The translations under genes were made by a program, and so were the position numbers. The notes below the pieces were generated by a model. The model saw only the letters and a program-made list of their open reading frames with translations, ran no database searches and was not told the origin of the DNA. From assembly GCA_007122455.1 (NCBI GenBank), contig SKTU01000068.1:1-54997 (forward strand): a DNA stretch of 54,997 bases. The letters are read 5' to 3'. Shown one piece after another: positions 41,194 to 49,173 of the stretch. The stretch is from Haloarculaceae archaeon (lineage in GTDB: Archaea; Halobacteriota; Halobacteria; Halobacteriales; Haloarculaceae). Numbering within the stretch: position 1 is the first letter of the stretch; the number at the start of each line of letters is the position of its first letter.

Positions 41194-41577
41194 ATGAGCG
41201 TCGAGACGACACCCGAAGCGCGCGCGAGTGAGCTCGCCGAGGAGCTCGGAACCGTCATCACCGAGATGGACGCCTACCAGACCTTCGAGGAGGCCAAAGC
41301 CGCAGTCGAGAGCGACGAGGAACTGCAGGCGGAGATCCGCGAGTTCGAGCAGCTCCGCGAGAACTTCATGCTCGCCCGACAGGCCGGCGACGCGACGAAC
41401 GACGATCTCCGAGAGCTGCAGGCCGCCCAACAGGAGCTCCACGAACAGCCGACGATGGCCGAATTCCTGCAGGCGAAATCGACGATCGAGCTGAAGCTTC
41501 AGGACCTGAACCACACGATCTCTGAGCCGCTAGCGATCGACTTCGGCGAGAAGGCCGGCGGCTGCTGTCAGGACTGA
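41194..41577 (+). CDS. YlbF/YmcA-family helical protein (127 aa)
   Basis: Two long amphipathic helices typical of the YlbF family: EEAKAAVESDEELQAEIREF and NDDLRELQAAQQELHEQPTM with FLQAKSTIELKLQDLNHTIS. In Bacillus the family (YlbF, YmcA, with YaaT) affects RNA processing and competence; the haloarchaeal role is unknown. The C-terminal end G-G-C-C-Q-D places two adjacent cysteines at the tail, perhaps for metal or thiol chemistry. TATA-like ACTATACGT lies ~27 bases before the ATG, so it has its own leaderless promoter, divergent from dph2. Confidence 0.82.
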   Translation: MSVETTPEARASELAEELGTVITEMDAYQTFEEAKAAVESDEELQAEIREFEQLRENFMLARQAGDATNDDLRELQAAQQELHEQPTMAEFLQAKSTIELKLQDLNHTISEPLAIDFGEKAGGCCQD

Positions 41578-41700
41578 CCGACGTACGCTTTTCTCCGCCA
41601 CCGACGTTACGGTGATCGCCGACGGCCACGGTTGGGCGACGGCGTCGATTCCGCCCTCGCGACCGCCCGGATTTTTAAGCGTCGATCACCCACCGCCGGT

Positions 41701-42525
41701 ATGGTTCACTCCGATTGGGGTTCGTGGTTGCCCACGGCCGTCGACGACGCCGACCCGGACGGCCTCGATCTCTGGTATCTCGGTTGTAACGGCTTCGTCT
41801 TGAAGGCGGACGACGGCACGACGCTGTTCATCGACCCGTATCTCGGTACCGGAGATCCGCCGAGAACCGTTCGCATGATCCCGGTTCCGTTCGATCCACA
41901 CGACGTCGCTGCGGCCGACGCGGTGTTGGCGACCCACGAGCACACCGATCACGTACACGGCCCGTCCCAGGCACCGATCCTCGAGCGCACCGACGCGACG
42001 TTCTACGGGCCGTCGGCGTCGATCTCCGCCGCCGCCGACTGGCGGGAGACGTACGACGTCGAGGAGGACGACTTCCACGAACTCGAAGAGGGCGATCAGT
42101 TCGACCTCGGGTCGCTCTCGATCACCGTCGAGGGGGCAAACGATCCCGACGCCACCCATCCCGTCTCGTACGTGATCGAACACGAAGCGGGGACGTTTTT
42201 CCACGGCGGCGACGGTCGCCCCGGTCCGGTCCTCGAAGAGATCGGCGAACGGTACGACATCGACCTCGGTGTGGTCGCGTTCGGCTCGGCCGGGATGATC
42301 CTCGACAAGGAGAGCCGCGAACCGAAGTACACCAAGTGGTACGCCGACGAGAACGAAGCCGCCGAAGCGGCCGCTCAGCTCGGTCTCGACCGGCTCGTCC
42401 CCACTCACTGGGACATGTGGAAGGGACTGACGGCTGATCCTGGGGCGATGGGTCCTCACGTCCGGACGTACGACTACCCGCGGAGCCTCGAGATCCTCGA
42501 GATCGGCGATAAGACGTCGCTGTAG
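41701..42525 (+). CDS. UlaG-like metallo-beta-lactamase fold hydrolase (274 aa)
   Basis: Metal-dependent hydrolase of the UlaG (L-ascorbate-6-phosphate lactonase) group. The metal motif is VLATHEHTDHVHGP; other ligands are expected in FFHGGDGRPGP and RLVPTHWDMWKG. LWYLGCNGFVLKADDGTTLF is the typical opening. The segment KYTKWYADENEAAEAAAQLG is seen in UlaG relatives. Ascorbate use is unlikely in a haloarchaeon, so the true substrate is unknown. The ATG at 41701 is supported by TATA-like ATTTTTAAG ~27 bases upstream; a longer frame from 41632 is not. Confidence 0.87.
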   Translation: MVHSDWGSWLPTAVDDADPDGLDLWYLGCNGFVLKADDGTTLFIDPYLGTGDPPRTVRMIPVPFDPHDVAAADAVLATHEHTDHVHGPSQAPILERTDATFYGPSASISAAADWRETYDVEEDDFHELEEGDQFDLGSLSITVEGANDPDATHPVSYVIEHEAGTFFHGGDGRPGPVLEEIGERYDIDLGVVAFGSAGMILDKESREPKYTKWYADENEAAEAAAQLGLDRLVPTHWDMWKGLTADPGAMGPHVRTYDYPRSLEILEIGDKTSL

Positions 42526-42586
42526 CCGCGTATCGATCGCTGAATCGGTCCGCCCTTTTAAGCGACAGACGACGTAGGGTCGAGAC

Positions 42587-43816
42587 ATGACTGAGAAGGC
42601 CTCGACCGAGCCGGTCGTCGTTTCGGGGGACGGCGTCACCGTCGAGAAGTCGTTCGACCCCGACGAGTTTCCCGTACCGGCGATCGTTCTCGAGATCGAA
42701 AACCGCCGCGAACAGTCGATCGAACTCCAGCTAATCGACACGGTTCCGGAGGACGCGGTGGCGGACGTCGGCTTTCATCCGGAGTACGGTGCCGAGTATT
42801 GGTACACCGACGAGACGGATCTCGTCTTCGAGCGGGAACTCGAGCCATCGGAGACGTTTGTAACCGTCTACGGGCTTCGCGAGGGTGACGTAGAACGGCT
42901 GCTCACCGAACCCACGATCGGTCGCGTCGACCCCGCTGACGACCGCGACGAGGGAATCGTCTCCGCGATCAAGGCCGTCGAGGAGGACGTGATTTCGGAG
43001 GTCGAACTCGAAGATCCGTCGGGCGAACCGCGAAACGGCGATACGGACGTCGAAACGCCCGACCTGCTTGACGAGGATTCCGACGACCCCCCCGCCATCG
43101 AGGAGCCGGACGACTCCCAGATCGACTCACCGGCGGACGCGTCCGCGGAGGAGTCGGACGATACTTCGGAGACCGAACTGAACGACCCTCCGGAGCCAGA
43201 GGGGCTGACGGATGCCGCGGTCGGGGAGTCGGAGCGTTCGGCGAGCGATTCGACGACCGACGAACTCGTTGCCGCACTCGCCGAAGAACTGCGTAGCGGC
43301 GACGTCTCCGAGTCGGATCTCGAGACGCTCCGTGCCGCCGTCGAGCCGGCGTCGTCGGGCAGTGTCGAGGCACGTCTCCAGCGGCTCCAGGGCCGGATGG
43401 CCGATCTCGACGCATACGTCGACGCGCTGGAGGCGTTTCTCGACGAAAACGGCGATGCTCGGACGCTGCTGTCGAAGCTCGACGACGAGATCGAGGCGGT
43501 CGACGCCAGAGTCGACGCGCTCGAGGAGCAGCTCGACGACGCGATCGACGACGCGAACTCCCGAACGGAGAAGCTCGCGGCAGCCGTCGAATCCGAACTC
43601 GGCGAGATGTGGGAGGACCTCGACGTCACCCGCTCTCGACTCGCGGATCTGGAGGCCGGCCACGAGTCGATCGAAACCGAGTTCGATTCGCTGCAGGCCG
43701 ACACGGTGACGGATTCGGACGTCGAAGAGCTCTCGGACGACATCGATCGGCTCGACGACCAGCTCGACGACCTCGCCGAGATGCGGGCCCGTCTCGAGAC
43801 CGCGTTCGGCAGCTGA
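42587..43816 (+). CDS. Haloarchaeal acidic coiled-coil protein (409 aa)
   Basis: No named family recognised. Residues ~1-100 form a compact strand-rich domain (VSGDGVTVEKSFDPDEFPVP, IVLEIENRREQSIELQLIDT, YWYTDETDLVFERELEPSET) resembling an immunoglobulin-like or CARDB-like module. Residues ~125-215 are a very acidic disordered linker. Residues ~250-405 are a continuous heptad coiled coil (RLQRLQGRMADLDAYVDALE, DDEIEAVDARVDALEEQLDD, DIDRLDDQLDDLAEMRARLE). There is no signal peptide or membrane segment, so it should be a cytoplasmic scaffold or oligomeriser. A TTTTAAG TATA box is ~30 bases before the ATG. Confidence 0.75.
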   Translation: MTEKASTEPVVVSGDGVTVEKSFDPDEFPVPAIVLEIENRREQSIELQLIDTVPEDAVADVGFHPEYGAEYWYTDETDLVFERELEPSETFVTVYGLREGDVERLLTEPTIGRVDPADDRDEGIVSAIKAVEEDVISEVELEDPSGEPRNGDTDVETPDLLDEDSDDPPAIEEPDDSQIDSPADASAEESDDTSETELNDPPEPEGLTDAAVGESERSASDSTTDELVAALAEELRSGDVSESDLETLRAAVEPASSGSVEARLQRLQGRMADLDAYVDALEAFLDENGDARTLLSKLDDEIEAVDARVDALEEQLDDAIDDANSRTEKLAAAVESELGEMWEDLDVTRSRLADLEAGHESIETEFDSLQADTVTDSDVEELSDDIDRLDDQLDDLAEMRARLETAFGS

Positions 43817-43968
43817 TCGGGAGTATCGTCGCCGACCGGATATTTCGTGGTCTTCGATTCGGTTCCATCTCTCGTTTGATTCAAATTCTATGAACCGCTA
43901 CGATACTCTCTATGAGGGTGCGGTCGGAAACCGGACTCGTTTAGTTTATCGCCATCCTTTGCCCGGCA

Positions 43969-44847
43969 ATGACGACTGTTCGTGTCGCCGTTCCTCGAAA
44001 GGGCCGCCCCCTCGAGGCCGTGCTGAACCGCCTCTCCGGACGGTTCGGCGTCGAGGAGGGGTTCGTCGACGAGATCGCCTCGACGCTCAGCTACGAGAAG
44101 GCGATCACCAAGGGGAACGTCGACGCCGACGGCGACGTGTACGAACGTCTGGCAGACTACAGCGCGCCCGGAGAGCCGTACGGCCCGGAGTACACGCTGT
44201 TCCGGGACGCCCGGAACGGCATGCCCCGACGGATCGTCTTCGACAGCCTCCGGATCGATCTCGGCGAGGTCGAACTCCAGCTCATCGGTCGGGAGGAGCC
44301 GGTTCGAGCGCTCCGCAAGCACGAGTTCGCCCTGGGGTTCGACAGCGCGGATCTCGTCCTCGAAGACGTCGTCTCGCTCGCCCCGGAGCCGCTCGCGACG
44401 CTCGGCGAGATCAACGATCGGATCGACCCGCGGGAGTCGGACGTTCGCGTCGTTGGCGGGCTGGGCGACACCGTCTATCACACGCTGCTCTCGGCACCGG
44501 ACGTCTCCGAGAGCCCGACCCGATCGTTCCTCGAGCGCTACGAGGGGCCGCTCTGTATCTCCCCTCGGTACGAGCGGCTCGTCGAGGCGGTGCTCGGCTC
44601 GGACGCGACCGACGGGATCGTCTTCCGGTATCCCGGCGACCGCGAGGAGGAGGCCGCCATCGAGAGCGTCGGTCTCGGCGTCTACCTCACGGTCACCGGT
44701 TCGACGGCCCGCGAGCACGGACTCCGCGTCGGTGAGGAGCTGTTCCCGAGCGAGACAGTCCTGCTCGAGAACCCGACCGAGAGTTCGGCGGCCGCCGAAC
44801 GGATCGCGAACGATCTCGTCGACGGAATCGGTGTTCCTGCCTGTTGA
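43969..44847 (+). CDS. HisG-like (ATP phosphoribosyltransferase-like) protein (292 aa)
   Basis: The opening VRVAVPRKGRPLEAVLNRLS resembles the first strand of HisG, and the size is similar to long-form HisG. The middle departs from it: LADYSAPGEPYGPEYTLFRD and LRKHEFALGFDSADLVLEDV are not typical, although the latter resembles the A-D-L/V-G-I-T-G region. I do not see the full PRPP-binding motif (E-x-x-P ... G-x-T-D/E-x-x). It could be a HisG paralogue with a new role, or a periplasmic-binding-fold relative. No other his genes lie nearby. TATA-like GTTTAGTTTATCG is ~25 bases upstream of the ATG. Confidence 0.6.
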   Translation: MTTVRVAVPRKGRPLEAVLNRLSGRFGVEEGFVDEIASTLSYEKAITKGNVDADGDVYERLADYSAPGEPYGPEYTLFRDARNGMPRRIVFDSLRIDLGEVELQLIGREEPVRALRKHEFALGFDSADLVLEDVVSLAPEPLATLGEINDRIDPRESDVRVVGGLGDTVYHTLLSAPDVSESPTRSFLERYEGPLCISPRYERLVEAVLGSDATDGIVFRYPGDREEEAAIESVGLGVYLTVTGSTAREHGLRVGEELFPSETVLLENPTESSAAAERIANDLVDGIGVPAC

Positions 44848-44886
44848 GGGCGGAACCGTTACGTTACGGCACCCGATAGCAACGCC

Positions 44887-47190
44887 GTGGAGGCGACTGT
44901 CGAGTGGCTCCGGGACCGACCGTACGTCGACGAACAGCCGTGCGCCTACGAGCGCCTCGAGGGACGGAGCGCGTCGTTTTCGGCGATCGATCTCGACGCC
45001 CGACTCGAGCGCGCCCTCGAAGCACGTGGCATCGAGCGGCTCTACGACCACCAGGCCGATGCGATCCGGTCGGTTCGGAGCGGTCGCGACGTCGTTCTGT
45101 CGACCGAAACCGCCAGCGGAAAGAGTCTCGCGTACACCGTTCCCGCGTTCAAGCGGGCGATGGATCGACGCGCGACGACGCTGTATCTCGCACCACAGGT
45201 TGCACTCATAAACGATCAGACGGAGACGCTCTCCGATCTCGCCGCTGACCTGGGATTCGCGAGCGGCGTCACCGTCGAGGCGTACACCGGCCGGCTCTCC
45301 CGAAGCGAAAAGCAGGCGGTACGGGAGCGACAGCCGACGGTGCTTCTCTGTACGCCGGACATGCTCCACTACGGTCTGCTGCCGCACGCACGACGGCTGT
45401 GGTCGTGGTTCTTCGAGCGGCTCGAAACCGTCGTCGTCGACGAGATTCACGAGTACCGGGGGATTTTTGGGAGCCACGTCGCCGGCGTCTTCCGCCGTCT
45501 CGATCGGCTCTGCTCGGAGTTCGGCGCCGATCCGGAGTTCGTTTGCTGTTCGGCGACGATCGGCAACCCGGTCGAACACGCTGGGACGGTGACTGGTCGT
45601 GCGGCCCCCCGGATCGAACTGGTCGAGGAGGACACGAGCGCCAGCGGAGCGACCCACTGGCTCCTCTGGAACCCGCCGGAGTACGGCGACGGTGGATGGG
45701 GAAGCGGCCGCCGCCGCTCCTCGCACACCGAATCCGAGCGGCTGTTCTGCGATCTCCTCTCCCGTGGGCACCAGACGCTCGTGTTCACGAGCGCCCGGCA
45801 GACGGCTGAGCGATACGCGAGCAGCTCCGCCAGCCGGCTTCGCGAGCGCGGTGATCACGAGATCGCGCGGTCGGTCGCGGCGTATCAGGCGTCCCTCCCC
45901 GACGACCGACGACGCGAGATCGAAGCCGGACTCGTTTCGGGGGACGTGCGTGGGGTCTGGAGCACGAACGCGCTCGAACTCGGCGTCGATATCGGTGGTC
46001 TCGACGCGGTGATCCTCGACGGCTATCCCGGAACGCGAATGGAGGCGCTCCAGCAAGCCGGACGGGCGGGACGTGGCCTCGAACCGTCGCTCGTCGTGCT
46101 CGTTGCCGGAGAGGATCAGCTCGATCAGTATCTGATGAACGATCCGGCGGCGTTCTTCGAGGCCGAGCCGGAGCGTGCGGTTACGAACCCCGAAAACGAG
46201 CGGCTGTTACCCGATCACGTTCGCGCCGCGGCCGACGAGGCGTGGCTCCGTCCCGGCGACGACGAGCGGTTCGGCGATTCGTTCCCCGACGTGGTGGCAG
46301 ATCTCACCGACCGCGGCCTGCTCTCGCGGCGCGAGACGAACGACGGGATCCGATGGCTCCACAACGGTTCGAGCCCACAGCACGAGATCAGCCTCCGGAC
46401 CATCGAGCAGCGGTCGATCCAGCTTCGGGGACCGAGCGGGGAGACGTTGGCGTCGCTCCCCTTCGCGGACGCGCTCCGGGACGCCCACGAGGGCGCGATA
46501 TATCACCACCAGGGGCGGCGCTACGAGGTCGAAGCGCTCGACCTCGAGGCGAACGTCGCACAGCTTCAGTCGACGTGGGCGGACTACTTCACGCGCGTAC
46601 TCCACGAGAAGACGATCACAGTCGAGGCCGACCTCGACCGCACGCCGCTGGAGGCGCGCCCCGACGTCGAGGCCCGCTTCGCGGAGGTGACGATGCGAAA
46701 GCGGATCACGGGTTTCCAGCGGTTCGACGGATCGACCGGCGAATCGATCGGGACCGTCGATCTCGATCTTCCAGAGACGACGTTGCGAACGCGGGCGCTG
46801 TACGTTCCGCTCCCGGACGACGCCGTTTCGGCGCTCGGTGACGGGGTTCCGGGCGGGATCCACGCCGCCGAGCACGCGATGATCTCGATGCTCCCGACCC
46901 GAGTGCTCTGTGACCGCCGCGATATCGGCGGCGTGTCGACGCCGCTTCACCCGCATACGGCCACCGCGACGATCTTCGTCTACGACGGCTATCCCGGGGG
47001 TGTAAACCTCGCACGGTCGGGATACGACGAACTCGACGAGTTGCTGGAGACGACTCGAGAGATGGTCTCCCGCTGTCCCTGCGACGGCGGCTGTCCGGCC
47101 TGCGTGCAGTCGCCACACTGCGGGAACGCGAACGATCCGCTCGAAAAAGAGCTGTCCGTGGTTCTTCTGGATCGGTTACTGGATCGGTGA
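44887..47190 (+). CDS. DEAD/DEAH-box helicase with DUF1998, MrfA-like (767 aa)
   Basis: Superfamily 2 DNA helicase. Walker A is TETASGKSLAY, the DEAH-type box is VVVDEIHEYRGIFGSHVAGV, motif III is CCSATIGNP, and the second RecA domain has WSTNALELGVDIGGLDAVIL and QQAGRAGRG. The C-terminal DUF1998 region ends with RCPCDGGCPACVQSPHCGNA, the four-cysteine zinc cluster of the MrfA/YprA family, which repairs mitomycin-type crosslinks with the exonuclease MrfB in Bacillus. No mrfB-like gene is adjacent. The start is a GTG at 44887, 39 bases after the HisG-like stop. Confidence 0.92.
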   Translation: MEATVEWLRDRPYVDEQPCAYERLEGRSASFSAIDLDARLERALEARGIERLYDHQADAIRSVRSGRDVVLSTETASGKSLAYTVPAFKRAMDRRATTLYLAPQVALINDQTETLSDLAADLGFASGVTVEAYTGRLSRSEKQAVRERQPTVLLCTPDMLHYGLLPHARRLWSWFFERLETVVVDEIHEYRGIFGSHVAGVFRRLDRLCSEFGADPEFVCCSATIGNPVEHAGTVTGRAAPRIELVEEDTSASGATHWLLWNPPEYGDGGWGSGRRRSSHTESERLFCDLLSRGHQTLVFTSARQTAERYASSSASRLRERGDHEIARSVAAYQASLPDDRRREIEAGLVSGDVRGVWSTNALELGVDIGGLDAVILDGYPGTRMEALQQAGRAGRGLEPSLVVLVAGEDQLDQYLMNDPAAFFEAEPERAVTNPENERLLPDHVRAAADEAWLRPGDDERFGDSFPDVVADLTDRGLLSRRETNDGIRWLHNGSSPQHEISLRTIEQRSIQLRGPSGETLASLPFADALRDAHEGAIYHHQGRRYEVEALDLEANVAQLQSTWADYFTRVLHEKTITVEADLDRTPLEARPDVEARFAEVTMRKRITGFQRFDGSTGESIGTVDLDLPETTLRTRALYVPLPDDAVSALGDGVPGGIHAAEHAMISMLPTRVLCDRRDIGGVSTPLHPHTATATIFVYDGYPGGVNLARSGYDELDELLETTREMVSRCPCDGGCPACVQSPHCGNANDPLEKELSVVLLDRLLDR

Positions 47191-47232
47191 CGGAATCGTT
47201 GCGGAGGAACGGCGACGAGCTCGATGGGACTG

Positions 47233-48144
47233 TCACGTCAGCTTTCCGACGGCGTCGCGAGCGTTCGCGGCCGTTTTGACCCCCGGACGACCGAAGAGGG
47301 ATGCGATCAGGGCACCCCCGTATTTGAGTCGGTTTTCGGTTCCGCTGCGAGCCGCTCTCGCGAAGCAGGCAATCGCTTCCGTCGTCCAGCGATCCTCTCT
47401 CAGCCGGATGTGTCCCTCCTTGTAGTAGATCTCCGCGAGGACGGCCCGTCGGATCTCCGGGTAGCGGTCGTAGACGTCGCTGCGGGCGTCGATGACCTGC
47501 TTCATTCCCTCGATCTTGTTCAATCCCGTCCAGGTCCTGCTTTCGCTTCGCCGGTTGAACGTGAGGACCTCGTCGACGTAGTCGAACCGGGTTCTCCGCG
47601 CCAGCTGAATCATCAGATCGCTATCGTTTGCAGCGGTGAACTGGGCGAGCGGGATCGTTTCCGCGAGCAGATCCCGCTCGATGAGCATCGATCCGGTGTA
47701 GCAGGGGAACGTCTCGAAACGTAGCGTCCGCTCGAGCACGTCGCCGGACATTTCGGGAGGTGGGCGGCGCTGCCAGCCGTTGTCCTGCCGCACGCCGCTG
47801 TAGGCGACGCCGACGTCCGGGTCGTCCACCAGTACGTCCACGGTCTTCGAGAGCTTCCCCTCGAGAAATAGATCGTCGTCGTCCAGGAAGTGGACGTACT
47901 CCCCCGTCGATCGCTCGATCCCGTCGGTTCTGGCGACCGAACAGCCGCCGTTTCTGTCCCTGATGACGCTCGTCACCTCGTCGCCGTACCGGTCGAGCAC
48001 GGGTTCGGCGTTCCCCTCCCCCGAGTCGTCGACGACGACGAGTTCGACCGGTTCGTAATCCTGGGCCAGCACGCTCTCGATCGCCTCCTCGAGGAGTTCA
48101 TTCCGGTAGTAGGTCGTGATAACGACCGAGATCAGCGGGTTCAT
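47233..48144 (-). CDS. Glycosyltransferase family 2 (303 aa)
   Basis: Inverting GT-A transferase for surface glycans. Motifs: VVITTYYRNELLEEAIESVL, ELVVVDDSGEGN (nucleotide site), RNGGCSVARTDGIERSTGEY, and the D-x-D region VHFLDDDDLFLEGK. FPCYTGSMLIERDLL and NDSDLMIQLARR give the acceptor-side N/E-D. No membrane segment. A minus-strand TATA (TTAAATAA, about 48166-48173) lies ~27 bases before the ATG, so it is leaderless. It borders the second glycan locus and is divergent from the first copy of the unrecognised three-copy family. Confidence 0.9.
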   Translation of the reverse strand: MNPLISVVITTYYRNELLEEAIESVLAQDYEPVELVVVDDSGEGNAEPVLDRYGDEVTSVIRDRNGGCSVARTDGIERSTGEYVHFLDDDDLFLEGKLSKTVDVLVDDPDVGVAYSGVRQDNGWQRRPPPEMSGDVLERTLRFETFPCYTGSMLIERDLLAETIPLAQFTAANDSDLMIQLARRTRFDYVDEVLTFNRRSESRTWTGLNKIEGMKQVIDARSDVYDRYPEIRRAVLAEIYYKEGHIRLREDRWTTEAIACFARAARSGTENRLKYGGALIASLFGRPGVKTAANARDAVGKLT

Positions 48145-48318
48145 TCGCCCGTTCTACGGCACATCTTTATTTAAGTAACCGTCAGGTAACGCGACGAATT
48201 CGGCCGCAGCCCTGCGATGCTGCCCGCTGGTGTGGCCGCAGCTGTTCGATCGAAGACATCCCTCCCTGTCGTCCTTAGGGCAGCGATTACAATACCCCGC
48301 GGCAGGTGACGTAACTCC
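48145..48318. promoter_or_regulatory. Divergent promoter region of the second glycan locus
   Basis: Minus-strand TTAAATAA (about 48166-48173) serves the GT2 gene. Plus-strand ATTACAAT (48286-48293) is ~28 bases before the GTG at 48319 and supports that non-ATG start. No further gene or structure seen. Confidence 0.55.
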
Positions 48319-49173
48319 GTGACGACGATCGACGTATCACGCGCCACCGCGCTTCGGGAGAACGTTCCGGCGGCGTTACGTCGGGTCGGTTCCTCGATCC
48401 GGGAGGAGACGACACGGATGTACGTACCGCTCCGGTACGGTTGGCTCGGCCGATTTCGGTCCACCGCTTCGCTCCCCAAGGTCATCACGGTCGCGGGAGC
48501 GGACGTCGGATACCGTCTGACGCTCTCGAACGAACAGTTCCCGACGCAGGACGATCAGCTACCGGAATCCGGGCCGTACGACGAGCCGGTCGTCGGCTCG
48601 ATAGGGGGGCCGTGGGACCGATTCAAGCAACCGTGGACGGAGACGGTCTTCTTCAGGAGCTTCGTCGAGCACTACTGCGAGGGGCGTGAGTGGCCGGAGA
48701 CCGACTACTACGACTGGTACGTCGAGTTCAGTACGAAGGACCAGACGCCAGCGGAGCGGTTTCGCGACATCGACCGGCTGTTCGAATCGATGAACGAACG
48801 CGGATACGTCCCACAGGCGGAACTCGTGGCCGGCGAACCGAACGAGATGGAGCGACCGAGGATGACGACGAGAACGATACTCGGCGAGACGTTTCCCGAC
48901 GAACCCGTAGTCGGGATCGGTAGACGCGGAGAGATCATCCGTCTGAACGGCGGCCACCACCGGCTGTCGTTCGCGAGGCTCCTCGGACTCGAGGAGGTTC
49001 CCGTGATCGTCACCATCCGTCACGAGCGGTGGGCGACGGTTCGCGACGCGTTCGAGCGGGCGAACTCGCTGTCGGAGCTTCCCGACAGCTACCGCCAGCA
49101 CGCGGGACACCCCGATCTCCCGCGGGTTCCGGATCGGGCGAACCCGAAGCCGGAGGTGGGGCGATCGGCATGA
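48319..49173 (+). CDS. Glycan-locus protein family, copy 1, ParB/sulfiredoxin-like motif (284 aa)
   Basis: One of three divergent paralogues in this locus (others at 50378 and 52451). No named family recognised. Shared blocks here: G-P-W-D-R (97-101), EGREWPETD (121-129), a helix ending in RGY (161-163), GRRGEI (201-206), NGGHHRLSFARLLGLEEVPV (210-229) and RHERW (234-238). The G-x-H-H-R-L-x-x-A-x-x-L-G motif resembles the nucleotide-binding box of the ParB/sulfiredoxin fold, which includes CTPases and a serine kinase. A phosphotransferase or nucleotide-binding role is inferred. GTG start with TATA at -28; an ATG at 48418 with GGAGGAG nearby is an alternative, but the paralogues keep the N-terminal helix. 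It overlaps the next glycosyltransferase as ATGA. Confidence 0.75.
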   Translation: MTTIDVSRATALRENVPAALRRVGSSIREETTRMYVPLRYGWLGRFRSTASLPKVITVAGADVGYRLTLSNEQFPTQDDQLPESGPYDEPVVGSIGGPWDRFKQPWTETVFFRSFVEHYCEGREWPETDYYDWYVEFSTKDQTPAERFRDIDRLFESMNERGYVPQAELVAGEPNEMERPRMTTRTILGETFPDEPVVGIGRRGEIIRLNGGHHRLSFARLLGLEEVPVIVTIRHERWATVRDAFERANSLSELPDSYRQHAGHPDLPRVPDRANPKPEVGRSA

